Below, one piece after another: positions 1 to 13,500 of a DNA stretch of 64,000 nt. Numbering within the stretch: position 1 is the stretch's first letter; every line of letters starts with the position of its first letter. Source of the stretch: Siphonodentalium dalli (Eukaryota; Mollusca; Scaphopoda; Gadilida; Siphonodentaliidae); NCBI GenBank assembly GCA_032622095.1, contig CP136069.1, forward strand, positions 65,001,319 through 65,065,318, written 5' to 3'. A model generated the notes under the pieces. It was given only the letters and a program-made list of their open reading frames with translations, made no database searches and was not told the origin of the DNA. A program made the position numbers and the translations under genes.

Positions 1-454
1 AAATCGTTTTTTCTCACTGACATAAAACATATATAGGCGGTGACGGGATGTTATGTCAACATTCTTTAACGTGGCGCCCAATGCGGGTTAAACATATATT
101 TAAATCCAGAACCCATTGTGGAATAAGAATCGTCACATTAATTACAATCGGAGTGGTTTCATATGAAAATATCTGAAAAATCAAGTCGCCATTCGTATCA
201 AGCGAGACATTTATTCGATTGATCGGCCCACCGTGAAATCGAGATCAGACGAAGTCAACCTTGATATATCGGGAAATCACGAGATATCTAGCAGCGATGT
301 TCATCGCTTAGTGATACATACATCTGTCGCGATGGCAATGTCATCCCTCTTATCGCCGATAGTATCGGCTTAATCGCTGAGACGTTGTCGGGCGATATTG
401 CTGTGTTATCTTGTCAATTTCGTAAGTGTTTTTGCTATGCCAATTCATTATAGA
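1..454. other. Anonymous upstream or intronic DNA
   Basis: No exon, RNA gene or clear repeat is visible here. If the GABA-B receptor gene extends leftward, this is part of the intron before the TM1 exon. Confidence 0.4.
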
Positions 455-456
455 GG

Positions 457-841
457 TTCTTAAAGACATATTATGTATTTGTTCGGGTGCGTGAAAATTA
501 TCAGTTAGTATCCAGGCACTATGTCAACTGGATGAATATAGCATTATACTAACATCGCCGAAAAATGAAGCAAATCGACCGTACCACTCCATAGAAAACA
601 TCGTCTGAACTACGCTCAATTGTAAATATTTACTACTCGATTCGGGACGCATCTATCGGCGTTAAACTAACGAAAATGATTTCAAATTCGAGAGTCACTG
701 CATTGAATTAATGTATAACAATGATGGTGTGTGTTATCAATTTGGATATAATATTTGTAAACATTACTAATTTGAACAAGATTATTCTCCATTTATATTT
801 GATCACCCTACCGGAGTGTTTCACATCACTTTAAATGAAAG
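457..841 (+). repeat. Dispersed repeat R1, copy 1
   Basis: About 385 bp that recurs in the same orientation near 7770-8153 and 30625-30992. Shared landmarks are a block around AAAGACATATTATGTA at the left, CGACCGTACCACTCCAT in the middle, and CACCCTACCGGAGTGTTT at the right. No long open frame is conserved between copies and no terminal inverted repeat is obvious, so this looks like a non-autonomous interspersed repeat of unknown class. Confidence 0.75.
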
Positions 842-854
842 TAGTTATGAGATT

Positions 855-1037
855 TCTTGGAACTTATTATCAAAACATTTCCCTTGATAAATGGGGCCCC
901 TTCTGTGCGTTTATATATCTGTCGTCTGCTTTTATCACATTAACATCCCTCCACATCAATAATAGACCATCCCGATGTACACTTTGTAACTGACTGGGAT
1001 AATCCATTGAGTATAGGAAAGGTTAATCTATTCCTTA
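855..1037 (+). repeat. Dispersed repeat R2, copy 1
   Basis: A repeat of about 180 bp that abuts R1. Related copies lie at about 12826-12980, 39290-39472 and, inverted, about 15590-15780. Common features are an AAGTTCAACA-like start, an AATAGACCAT block in the middle and a TATAGAAAGGGT-like end. It is non-coding. Confidence 0.65.
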
Positions 1038-1169
1038 AGAGATGCCATGAAATTCATGTGTAGAAGCAGACCATCTGCGCCACTGTTTGCACCATTTTGC
1101 CAAACGTCATACATACGTATACATGTATTTTTACATTTGGAGTACCTTCATTTAAATCCGTGATACCTC

Positions 1170-1501
1170 TTGGAGGTTTTTGAGTTTGCCACAGCAGTGG
1201 CTTGGCCGCTTTGAGCGACGTGCAATTGTCGGATTGCTCGCTGTTTCAAAACCCGCGCCAAGTTGTGATCCTTGAGCAAGGTCGCTCGTACTGTGTCGGC
1301 TTCGCATCACTCATGCGTTAAACGAGTACCAGTCAGCTTCTCATTCTGATGAGTATCAGAGCATGTTCTGATCAAACTAAAGCAGCGCCTGCAATGGCTG
1401 CAGTCGGTTCATTGGTTGGCTTGTACAAATGACTGGGGTAATACATGTATTGTACCAAGCGTGTCAGAACAAGAAATTGGTTAATCGCTATATAAAACTG
1501 G

Positions 1502-1549
<48 letters not shown>
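1170..1549 (+). mobile_element. tRNA-derived SINE with (ATT)n tail
   Basis: The head has tRNA-promoter-like boxes: CAGCAGTGGCTTGGC resembles an A box and GTTTCAAAACCCGCG resembles a B box. CCTTGAGCAAGG follows, as is typical of the body of marine-animal SINEs. The 3' end reads CGCTATATAAAACTGGTCATT and runs into about 45 bp of ATT trinucleotides (1503-1549), the usual SINE tail. Short open frames across the ATT run are artefacts. The exact 5' end and target-site duplication were not resolved. Confidence 0.7.
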
Positions 1550-1550
<1 letters not shown>

Positions 1551-1616
1551 CCTCCATAATAGACTTTGGAGAGAAGGGAACATTCATTTTACTCTGTTTC
1601 ATTATGTTGTTATACA

Positions 1617-2600
1617 GTCTCTTTGAAAAGCCGACGATAGTCTTAACCCTTTACCCAACAAACCGGCCAAAACTGGCCAAATAAAGCTTCAACAGCCTAA
1701 TCTTGGGTCTGTCTCAATAGAACCATACAAATATGGATATCATTGGAACCGGCTCCTTGACCACATTGTGATAGTTACAGTTATGCCCTGTGCCAATGCG
1801 TTCTCTTATATATGCGAGTCGACCATAGGTCGCCTCGCATATATAAGAGAATGCATTGGCCTAAAAAAAACTTTTTTTAACACTTTTTACCATTTTTTCT
1901 TACATTCTTTAACAATTTTATAATTTTTAATGTGTTAAGCCAATGCATTCTCTTATATATGCGAGGCGACCTATGGTCGACTCGCATATATAAGAGAATG
2001 CATTGGCACAGGGCCGTTCTGTTGGGTAAATGGTTAACAGATTTAGTCTTGCAGAGTTCTTTTCTGAACTGATGGGCTTCCCTCCATTCCATTGGTTATG
2101 GATCAGACTGGCGCAATTTCGTTGGTTACTGACGTATCAGATCAGTGTATGGCGCAATCCAATCTCTATAAAAAAAGCCTATAACAATTACAAACACTGC
2201 TCCGTGGTTGGTTATATTTTAATTGCGAGGTCGGAGTTCAATGAGGTGTTGACATTTTTTCCCCACGCTCAGCGAAACACAACAAATTGTATAATTCTAA
2301 ATGCAGACGACATAATCATACTTCATTATACTCATCGTAATCTAGTTGACATCACCTTCGAATTTTTTTTTAAGTCAACAATATTTATTAATGATTATCT
2401 TTCGCATCTTGTTATTTTTATAAATACTATACTGATTATCAGAAACGTTTACTACGCCAGGTGTGCACTCCATATTTGGAAACGATTTAGTGCGCCATCT
2501 TGGGAAAGCCGAGGCGTCCTTGAAAATAAATCTCTATGAGAGTTTGAGACACGTAAATATGATAAGATTATAAGATTATCGTCGGCTTATCAAAGAGACT
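1617..2600. mobile_element. Terminal-inverted-repeat element of about 984 bp (non-autonomous)
   Basis: The left end (1617-1640) and right end (2577-2600) are inverted copies of 24 bp differing at one position, containing CTTTGAAAAGCCGACGATA. The interior holds a nested hairpin MITE and an open frame of 169 codons at 2030-2539 with no recognisable domain, which I do not call a gene. A cut-and-paste non-autonomous transposon is most likely. A target-site duplication is not clear. Confidence 0.6.
1785..2013. mobile_element. Hairpin MITE, copy 1 (two nested palindromes)
   Basis: Two head-to-head hairpins around the core GCATTCTCTTATATATGCGAG are themselves arranged as an inverted repeat, ending CCTGTGCCAATG at the left and CATTGGCACAGG at the right. 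A wider inverted pair around CTTAACCCTTTACCCAAC (near 1643) and GTTGGGTAAATGGTTAAC (near 2020) probably marks the full ends. The family recurs at 2607-2869, 3815-4096 and 4117-4336. A 41-bp stretch (1934-1974) is identical to the centre of the palindrome at 24344-24384. Confidence 0.75.
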
Positions 2601-2606
2601 GGTTGT

Positions 2607-2869
2607 TAACCCTTCCATGACTGGGGCTTCCTGACATTTTGCGAAAACCCTGTGCCAATGCATTCTCTTATATATGCGAGTCTCCCATATAGAGGGAGCC
2701 TCACATTTATAAGTGAATACATAGACCTAACAATATTTACCTCGACTTGAAATACAGTGCATTCTCTTATATATGAGATGCTTCCTATGGGGAAACTCGT
2801 ATATAGGAAATTGCACTGGCACATCATTTGTAATGCTGCACCAGTGCTACTCCCGCCATGAAAGCGTTA
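2607..2869. mobile_element. Hairpin MITE, copy 2
   Basis: The same family as 1785-2013: paired CCAATGCATTCTCTTATATA hairpins around a CCTAACAATATT spacer. Inverted outer ends read TTAACCCTTCCATGAC at the left and a diverged GCCATGAAAGCGTTAA at the right. It is non-coding. Confidence 0.65.
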
Positions 2870-3814
2870 AGCGCAAATCAGATTGACTTGAAATTCAAAA
2901 TAGTGAAGTGGCCTCCAATCTGGTAAAGGAATTACCTGTATGTGGACTACCTGTATATAGTCATCTACAGATATATGGGGGTGATATTCTCATGTCTTAT
3001 TTGCACTCAAGCACAAATAAAACAAATCTACGCGGAGCATAATTGAAAACGTCACGAGAACGAGGAGCAATTTGTCTGCGATAAATTGGGACCTTGGTCA
3101 TTATTTATTATGCTTAGGCCAAAATAAAAAAAAAGACATGTGTTTCTGATGACCCGCCCACCCCTATTCCGGCGCCCCCGCAAACGATTTTATTTTCCTT
3201 GTAAACTGGTTCATTTCCGAAAAAAATGGACACATCGAGTGTACTGCGAAACCGGAAATTATACCACACTTCAGTTAGGTCACAGCTGATTCAAATAAAA
3301 CAAATTCATGTTTTAATCAATTACACAAATAATTACACTACATGTATATTCTAATATTATGTACTTAGTTTTATTATTTTATAGTACATTACAAACAAGG
3401 AGAAGAATTCCTGGAGGGGGGGGGTATTCATATTTATTTTGAAAATAAAATAAAATGAAATAAAATGAAAAAATAAAATAAAATGAAAAGCCACCCGCCC
3501 GCCCCTATTTTTTTTCTTGCATGTCACCAGAAACACAGGTATATTTTTGTTTTTGCCTTAGCAGACATCGTCACATTCCCCCATCTCGTGACATTCATAC
3601 ATTTATGTACCATCTTCATTAGTGGGCACAGTATATGACGGATATAGGTTATATAAGCCATTATTTCTTTCACGTTAAGGCGTTACAGTCTTCATTCTGA
3701 CATGTTACTGTCATTCTGTAGGGCTATGTGTGATTTTCGCTGAGCCTGTCAGATGTGTCACTTGGTCGTCAGACACCCACTTACCTGAATTGGTTAACCT
3801 ATAAAACAAAAAGT
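2870..3814. other. Anonymous AT-rich non-coding stretch
   Basis: It contains a short G run near 3415-3424 followed by an AAATA/AAATG-rich low-complexity block (about 3440-3487). No exon or structured RNA is recognised. Confidence 0.5.
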
Positions 3815-4096
3815 TGGTTGTTATCATGTCCATGCATGACCAGAGCTTCCTGAAATTTAGCAAAAAACCAGTGCCAATGCATTTTCTTATATAATTATGC
3901 GAGTCTCACATAGGGAGTCTCGCATATATAAGAGAATACATTGCATGACCTAACAATATTCACCTCGACCTTGTAAGCCAGTGCATTCTCTTATATAGGC
4001 AAGGCTGCCTATGGGATACTCCCATATAAGACAATACACTGACACAGGGTATTTAATGCTGCAACACCGCATCTGCCGTCACGGAAGGGTTGTAAA
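3815..4096. mobile_element. Hairpin MITE, copy 3
   Basis: Same organisation as the other copies: two hairpins around TTCTCTTATATA-type cores, a CCTAACAATATT spacer and a right outer end GTCACGGAAGGGTT. The left end is diverged. Confidence 0.6.
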
Positions 4097-4116
4097 CTTA
4101 TTTCTCATCGCCAGAA

Positions 4117-4336
4117 TTGAAAACAAGACCATCGCTCACACTGTCCATAGGGAGCCTCACATATATAAGAGGATACATGTCTTGGTCTAACAATACTTAT
4201 CTTGACCTTGTATATAAGACAGTGCATTTTCTAATATATGCAAGGCTCCATATGGGAGACTCGCATATACAAGAGAATGCACTGGCACATGATATCTAAT
4301 GCCGCACCAGCGCAACTCCCGTCATGGAAGGGTTAT
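4117..4336. mobile_element. Hairpin MITE, copy 4, ending about 30 bp before an exon
   Basis: Same family, with the right outer end GTCATGGAAGGGTT. It stops just left of the 3' splice site of the TM1 exon at 4367, so the polypyrimidine and branch-point region of that exon lies immediately beside the insertion. Confidence 0.6.
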
Positions 4337-4366
4337 TATATATTATGCCATTTTCGATTCCGACAG

Positions 4367-4517
4367 GTGGGAAGCCGCCACAAGATGGAACTCACATCGT
4401 CGATACTTTGAGGATTATCTCGCCTCCGTTATTCTTTGCTATGGGGGCGTTCTCCTTCCTCGGGATAATCTTCGGTGTCGTCTGCCTGGTCTTCAACTTC
4501 CAATACAGACACAGAAG
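4367..4517 (+). CDS. GABBR1: GABBR1-like exon: linker and TM1
   Basis: The acceptor is TTCGATTCCGACAG before 4367; the donor is AGAAG|GTATGT at 4518. The exon starts one base into a Gly codon and ends two bases into an Arg codon. It encodes the GGKPPQDGT linker seen just before TM1 in subunit 1 and a hydrophobic helix ending [11 protein letters not shown]. The donor is the first of about 13 tandem copies of the same splice-site-like sequence. Confidence 0.9.
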
Positions 4518-7500
4518 GTATGTTGGTATACAACGAATCCACATATATTACAAATTGTTTCGGAGAAGGTATGTTGGTATACAACGAATCCACAGTTTAC
4601 AAAATGTATCGGTGAAGGTATATTTGTATATATAAAGTGAATCCACATATTATAAAATGTACCGGTAGGAGGTATGTTGGTATAAAGTGAATCCAAATAT
4701 TATAAAATGTACCGGTAGGAGGTATTTTGGTATAAAGTGAATTCACATACAATGAAATTAATCGGTATGAGGTATGTTAGTATACATTGAATCCACATAT
4801 TACAAAATGTATCAGTGAAGGTATGTTGGTATAAAGTGAATCAGCATATTATAAAATGTATACCGGTAGGAGGTATGTTGGTATAAAGTGAATTCACATA
4901 CAATGAAATTAATCGGTATGAGGTATGTTGGTATAAAGTGAATCAGCATATTATAAAATATATACCGGTAGGAGGTATGTTGGTGCAAAGTGAATTCACA
5001 TACAATGAAATTAATCGGTATGGGGGATGTTGGTTTACAGTGAATCCACATATTACAAAATGTATCAGTGAAGGTATGATGGTATACTTAGTAAATGGAA
5101 TCCACATATAATAAAATGTCTCGGTAGGAGGTTTGTTGAGTTGAGTGATAATTTAATGAGCGGTTTGAATTAATCGGTTGAGTAACGAGCGCTCAACAAT
5201 GACAAATCAGGATATCTGTTTCGGATTTAATCAACACGTTGATTAAAAGATCTAGGAACAAGAACTTAATATAAAACACTGTGCATCTATAATGGTCATT
5301 TCGAGATGTTTAATCTACGTTTCACCATTATTTTTGAATTTATGAATGCAACATTGAGATGGGAGGAGATGGCCGATAGGTATGTCAACACTTCACAATT
5401 TGATCACCTCATTAAACATTTTGAAGCCGAGGTTCTAATATCATGGACACCACAAACAGTCTAGACATATGAACCATGTGATAACTTATTATAACATATT
5501 TATTATCTTCCAGCATTCGGTCGCTTATTCTGGATACACATGTATCATTCAGTTTAGTTTCTAGAATTCTTCCAACAAATATTCCTAGCCAGCTCCTTTT
5601 CTTAACTAAGAAAGCTACAGTTTTCAGTCAACTGTTGAACAAAATCAATCGGCCGTCGAGTGATTTCACTTTCAGTGCAACTTTGCTTGGTGGTATACTT
5701 ACACTATGGTTGAGTAATTGTTGAGTAAAATTGTAGTCAACGAAATTTTCAGTGAACACTATTTACACATAGTTGTTTATTCAGTAATTCCCGTTGATAA
5801 ATAAATGATGTAGGCGAATGCAACCTTGCATTATTCTGCTTGTTTTTTCCCAGGTGCATCGTCTACTCACAGCCAATGATGAATAACTTCACGGTGATAG
5901 GCTGTATCATCTGTCTGTTCTGTATATTCCTCCTCGGATTGGATGGAAATATTATCACTCCGTCTGGATATGCCCTTGTCTGTCAGGTTAGCAAAACAAT
6001 TCATATACTATCGTATATGCAGATTATAAAAGGTGTGAGGTTATATTTGTCAAGAATTCTTATGATTTCTGAAATAAACCATGCATTAAAATTAGATTGT
6101 TGAAGATGATTGTTAAGACGGAACACGAAAATTGTTTCCGATGTCTTTTCATGTACCATCCCTGCAATGAGACCCAAATCAGATTAAGTTTTCTCTTGTC
6201 AATAACTGCTGATTGAGGAAATTGTCCAATCAAGCATTGTACCGCATATGTGCACGCCGTATAAGGGAGTCCTTTACTTTTTTAAAGCAAAATATGTGAA
6301 CGTTTTTCAACTAGTTTTCATTCGTCAAAGATGTGCCACAAAGTAAGTCAGACCCCTATATGCCTTTGGGTAAAATACAGTGTTGTACAATATGTTTGAA
6401 CCGAGTGGTGTTATGAGCATGAAAACTGTTTCTAAACGAGCCGGCGTGCCAAATATTCAACTAGAATTACAATGCTATATCACATTTTCTTCACATCTCA
6501 TGTATACACATGCAGAAAGAACAACGGATTACTATGAAGAAGTCGTGTTCTTGGTCAATACACATGGCACCTGTTACTACAGTTTTCGACTTGTCAAACT
6601 GACCCTAAAGTGGTTACATCAGAGTTTATTGTGCCTTTTATATAAGATACCACCTTCATACAGTTGTGAAACAAGATTCCCCTGAATATAGCTGCCAATG
6701 ATATATAGTTTGAAAAACAATTGTCCAATTAGGATGTGATACCTTGTATATACTATATATAGCGAGCACTAATTCTTGAAACAACTGATCTTCCTGTACT
6801 GAGAATAGAATAGAACCTGCTCTCAAAACTGAAATATCGTGAGTGCTTTCGTTGTCTTCTGTGAATCGACTGCCAATTAAAGTTTACTTCTTCAATTACT
6901 CGGATGGCATTCACTGTATATATAACCACCTCTGGCTAAGTGATCCTGTTAAATTGCTATGGTAGTACTGGTTCCTGCCGAATTGCTCTGTTAGTAGGAC
7001 AAATTGATGCTGTTAATGAAATGTGTACCATTATTTTTTCTCAAGTGTCATGTTTGCGGTGTTCTCAAGTTGTCATGTTTGCGATGTTTGGCTAATTTGA
7101 ACGCCAGTGGGAAGCCAATGTCTGTTGGATAAGATAAGATTTAATGCAAATACACCCCAAATGGGCAGTTGCAACACATGAATAAAATGCATAGGATTTG
7201 ACAACAAATTAACTATATATAGGTTATAAGAGTAACATATATAAATGTATATACATGCACAATATAGTTCCCCAAAGAAAATTGTTTTCTTTCTGTTTTC
7301 ATAAAATCGAATGCATCTTTCATAAATCATAAGTTGACTATCGTTTATTGGAATCTCGAACAGCGAAGAAAGGCCGGATCATGTCACATACTTTTTTTTA
7401 TAAATTTATTGTTTTTTGTTCATCCTTCATAATAATAAAACTAAATGTTCTCATAATTCGTCATATCTGAGAAATGTGGGGACTCACAAATTGTGTAGGC

Positions 7501-10500
7501 TATACATTCTAATACAAAATGGTATTCTATTTCAATTTGTTTACATTTATATATACGCCAATAGTATTCCATATGCACCACTAGTGCGATGACAATTATA
7601 TGTTGTGTTATAACTCATATATGTATATGCAAACATAATATTATATTATATTCCAGCTGAGAGCGTGGCTGTTGTCTATAGGATTCACGTTAGCCTATGG
7701 TAGCATGTTCTCTAAAATATGGACAGTGCATCGGTTAGCAACTATGACGAAAAAAGACAGAAAGGTAAGGCTTTTAAAGACATATTATGTACTTGTTCGG
7801 TTGCGTGAAACTGATAAGTTAGTATTCAGGTTCTATGCCAATTGGAGGAAAGCAACATTCTACTAGCACTGCCGACAATCGAAGCAAATCGACCGTACCA
7901 CTCCATGGAAACATCGTCTGAACTACGCTCAATTGTAAATAGTTACTACTCGATTCGGGACGCATCTATCGGCAATAAACTAACGAAAACGATTTCTCCA
8001 CCGAGAGTCACTGCATTCAATTAATACATGCGAATGACTGTGTGTGCTGTCAATTTAGATATAATATTTGTAAAAATAACTACTTTGAACCAAGATTATT
8101 CCCCATGTCTATTTTATCACCCTACCGGAGTGTTTAACATCACTTTAAATACAAATCAATAGTTATCGACTGTCAAATGCCGAAAGTGTTGTCTCTGCAT
8201 GGAACTTTTCCCCCATTCTGCTATACAGTTAAATCACGTGCAACCAGTACAAACACGCCAGTAGTGTGCAAACCCTACCGAAAGGTCACAATGCCACTGA
8301 ACAATTCACGCATGCAAATATTACTTGTCAGGGAGATGGAATATATACCGAGAAACACATCAGGTTAATTTGACTAAGCTAGGGTTAGTCATAAGCATTT
8401 GGAAATACTTCGACTAACACATTTAAGCGAGTCACTATAACTTTCTCTGACCAAAGTCATATTGATTAAGTTACACGAAGAATAACTCTAATTGAAAAAC
8501 TGCCTTAAATAATGTGTAATATTCTTTGTTAAATGTTCCATTGCTTCCAATTCTGTTAGATCTATAATTGAACGGCATAATTATATATCAGAACTTCACC
8601 CCACACCAAAGGCTACATTATTTGGAAAAAAGGTTCTTATATTCCATAGACATAACAAACATATTGGAAACAGACCAGTATAGTAATATGGGTTTTAGAG
8701 AATTGACTTGGACTTCCTGCTTTCAACTCGGTCTCTACTTCTGGATATATATGTATCATATGGCTTAGTATTGGAATTATTTGCACCAAATTTCACCAAA
8801 TTACATTTTCACCCAATTCCCAGTGACTAAGAAAGGTTAGTCATCATAGCTCAACTCTTATCATTTTGACAAACACAATTATAGTCAAATGCCCCAATCA
8901 GTCGTTTCTATTATTAATTACTCAGTCGTTATGACTAAAATCATCCTAGTCATTAGGAAAAATGTTATGCACTATGACTAAAGTTAGTTATCATGAGGAC
9001 AAACTTTTGACTGACCGAAGTTAGTCATATTGAATATACCCCCGAACATTTCAATACTAAGTTTCTGAGGTTGGAAAATAAAGTTTTATCTGCATTAAAA
9101 TTGTTATCAAGGGTAGTCGACTTCCGAATATATTGGAACAGTCTATGAATGACAACACTTCTTGATAGAGTTCCTCGAATTATGTGTCGCGTATTCGGAA
9201 GCCATCTATCCCATTGGATCTAACATACACAACACATGAAAGCATTCTCTCGCAATAGAGTCTTATAAGCACATTACGATGGCAATCAAAATATGTACAT
9301 GTATAGACTTTCTACAGAATATACCTCCTATATTTCAAAATTCATGTAAACGCAGACAATTTTCCCGAAATCGTCTCTGACTAAAATCCGAGACAAAAAT
9401 AGTCCCCGACGAAAAAGGGCCACCGACTATTTCTCGCCATATGAATGACCCTGGTGTATAACACCTAAATATAACTATATAAATCAAAATTGGAACAATT
9501 TGATACTATATCAGTTGCGTACCAGCTTTGTTTTTTTTAATTCTGAATACCGGTAAAAATGGGGATATGAATCCTGAGTACCAGTAAACAGAGGAGTATG
9601 AATCCCGCATACCACTTCAAAGTAACCTGAAACCCGCGTACCAGAAAATGGTGTGGAACTTTAAAACCAAAGGAGGACCTGCCCCAGTGGGAGTAAGGAT
9701 ACCCGGCGGTACAATTGGGTTATATTAAGGCTTGCTATTTTACAATATTTGAAGTTTAAAAAATCTGATTAAATGATTCTGACTAACCTCGCGATTGAAG
9801 GTGCACAGCTTCCAATAGTAAATATGTGCGCCAATTTCAAAAACATTTTGGAGAAAATTACACATGTTCCGACAAAAACATTTGAAGGCGAAATGGAATG
9901 GAAGATAATTGTACAAACAAACGTCGACCAAACTCGTAAATCGAGGTGAATATGTTCCTGTATAGTTCATGGTAAATATCAGTGGCAAGTTTGAAATACT
10001 GAAAGGGCTCTGACCAAAATGTCCCCCAACGAAGGTGGCAGGTTTGAAGGAAAGTATTTATGGGTTTCAGATTCCTATACTACAAACTTTGGGAGGAATT
10101 GATTACAACAATACGATACAAAGTGCACATTCACTAAACATATGGCACATCTTCAATGTGTCGAGAAAGGGTCAATAACTCAAAAATAACAAAAATAAAA
10201 CATTTTTATGTCGAATAATGGCAATAAGTCCACAAAACATTTCAGGTGCGCAAGTTCCCATGCTGGTTGATATCTGTGCCAAGTTTTAAAAACATTGACT
10301 GGAAAATAACGGAATACAGACTCGGACAAAAGATGCGTCCCAGGATGTACAATTCTATGTCGAGAAATAGCAATTACTCCACCAAAAATGAGTCCGACCG
10401 AACTCAAAATAGCAGGTGCGCAAATTCACATGCTGGTTGATATGCGTGCCAAGTTGAATAAATATTGACCAGAAAATGACAGAATACAGGCTTGGTCAAT

Positions 10501-13500
10501 GTTCCGTACAGACGCACGCACGCACGGACGAGGGTCATTACTATAGTCCGACGGAAAATGTAGAAATACAAGCTCGTGCAGAGTTGCGTCCATTGAAGAA
10601 CAGACAGACGGACGGACAAGCTGATGCCAATAGAACCCCAACCAACTGTGTGGTGGGATGTAAAAAGGAAGGATAAATGACACATCTCTCCCCGCGTTGT
10701 CTTCAATTTTGGGACACATTTAGACCAAGGTCGACGTATAAAGAGATTAAAATTTAAGCCGGATTCTTCACACTTCTATAACTTCTATTTTCAATAACGA
10801 ATAAGGCACAAAGAATAACTAAAAGTGTAACACGTCTATCCCTGTGTCAGCATCGCTAACAAGCATCGCTAATCGCAAGTATAAGTTAAAACATTTGGCC
10901 TGAATATGCTTTTATAATATTTCTTTCAATTATCTAATTAACCTTTTCCAATGTCTAGTTATGATTCTAATGCATTTAAGCCAATATACCCCGGAAACAT
11001 CACATATTTGCGGGGGGGGGGGGGGTTATTCATCGATAACCTGTCGCAATGTGTAGTCCGGCTCACCGCTTCAATGTTAGATATTCCTACGCGCCAATAT
11101 TGCCGTCACCTATAGATTCTATCGCTAAATTAGTTCTTCATTGAGCTTTTTGTTGAACTATTGTCGTGTATTTGTTATATGTTTGTTATCTCCTTGTATA
11201 TATTTTATTAATTATTTTTGCATAAATAAATAAATAAAACATGACACAGATTATTTCCTGACATCAACATTGAATCACCAAAGGTTTCAAAACCCAAGTT
11301 GCCAAAATGGACAAATCATTAAAACAAAAAACCCAAAAAGAGGACAAACCATTAAAACCCCAAAAGAAAATAGAAATATCTATAAGCAGCAACTGATTGA
11401 ACTAAAGGATTATTGACACCTCGGTCAGGTACCCCTGGAAACAATAGCCGTCGGCAGATCTAGATGCTCCCAGAATTACCAATGAAAATCCAATTAGTCT
11501 AATAGTTTAATCTAAACTTGACATTAGACATTGTAAAACGTCAAATCATTAAAAAATATTCTGAAAATAATATTTAGACTGAGTATTTACTATAGAAAAG
11601 GTTAATACATAAAAATAACATCTGTAAATCTGTGTCGAGATTTCAGAACGTTGATATTATTAAATTATTATAATTATTGATTGATAGCCTATCGTTCATT
11701 CTTTTCACACTTATTGTAGATTGTGAAGAGTTGGGAGCTTTATGTGGTGCTATCTGTGATCCTCACGTTAGATGTCGTCACTCTGACGTCATGGCACGTG
11801 CTCGATCCCATGTACAGAGACATAGAACTGTTCGACAGAGAACAGACAGACACAGAAGAGGATATATTACTACTTCCACAATTAGAACATTGTAAATCAG
11901 AAAATATCAACATATGGTTAGGTGAGTAACGCAATGCACGATTGGGGCCATTCTGAAATTATACACCATTCACCTCAAACAAGTGACTGATATAAATAGG
12001 AATAATTTCATTTCGATTTCCAGGAATGTCATTACCCTATATATAGCAGATGTTCTGCACAAGATAATCCCTCCGGGTTTATTATAAATATCATCTTCGG
12101 CAACATCGGGGGCAGGCCTACATGGAGAGTTCTTACATGTGTGTCGATTTTGAAACCCGAGGCGAAGCCGAGGATTCAAACAGAGACATCCAGGTATTAA
12201 ATTTCCATATATGCCCCACGATGTTGCTGGACATGGCGATTTTGTACCCCCCCCCCAACAATAGACATGCAGCCACAGTTTCAGACTGGTTAGCACATGT
12301 TCTCACGTTAATGCACACACCAAAAAGAATATAGCCGGTAGCCGACCTACGGATCCGGCGACAGGTGACGTCAAACTCGGCGTTCTATCTAGGTACGTCA
12401 CGAGTGGTATAAAAGGCCAGTTCAATGGTCATTCATATACCCCCGATATTTCACGTGCTCATATATCCCCCCCCCCCCCGATGTTTCCATCACTGTCAAG
12501 GGTGTCGGGGACATGGTGATTTGAGCGTGGCCATGTAGCCAATCAGATTACAATAGTTACAACCGGAGGTGCATGGGGACAATCATATTTGTCTCTTTTT
12601 GAAAACTCGGCTCTGCTTCGGGGTTCAAAACGGACAGTCAAGTATTAAATTTCCATTGTACTGTTGTACCCCCCCCCCCCCCCCGGTGTTGCCGAAGATT
12701 AATAATAATGATCCCCGAAGTTTCACGTTGTCATTTACCCCTATATCTCGCTCACCTTCTCTTAAGGCCATTGTCACGGGTGACGGGGACATGGTGATTT
12801 GAACGTGGCGTTATATCCCATAGGAAAAGTTCAACAAACAATGGCTCCTTGACCAGCACTTTTATTTATCTGTCGTTTGCTATTATTACCTTGGCATCCC
12901 TCCAAATATTATAATAGACCATTCCGGTGTATACTTTTGAACTGGCTGGGAGATTTCATTTTGTATAGAAAGGGTTAATTGGAACCACGACAATGAATTT
13001 ATAAGACAGCAGAAATATGACAATATACGTTTCTAAATATTATGTCTGTGTTTGAGCGTTAACGGTGGCATTATATTTACTGTAATATCGTCGATTCTAT
13101 ATCATCCACAGGTGTTGTGTTCGGCTACAAAGGAATACTACTCCTATTTGGTATATTTCTTGCCTATGAAACCAGAAGCATTAAACTGAAACTAGTTAAT
13201 GATTCTCGATTCGTCGGGATGAGTATATACAATGTTGTGGTAAGTACATAGTGATGTAAGACACAGTGATTAAAGAAAGTGCGATAAGCAAAACACTCAA
13301 CACAGCTTACCCCACTAAGCCCACCGTGGATAATCAGGATTCACCGTGATTTTTTTTCGCGGTGATCCACCGTGAATTTGGGTGGAGAGGATCAATTTGA
13401 ATCGACAGAAATCGCGGAGACTGGCCAGGGCTCACCAATAATCAGCACAAACAAGTATTAACTAAATATAGATAATTTTCGTGTCTTGATTCGTTCAAAT

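Noticed and set aside
2030-2539. A 169-codon frame inside the 984-bp TIR element
   Set aside because: No transposase motif or other domain; composition resembles surrounding AT-rich non-coding DNA.
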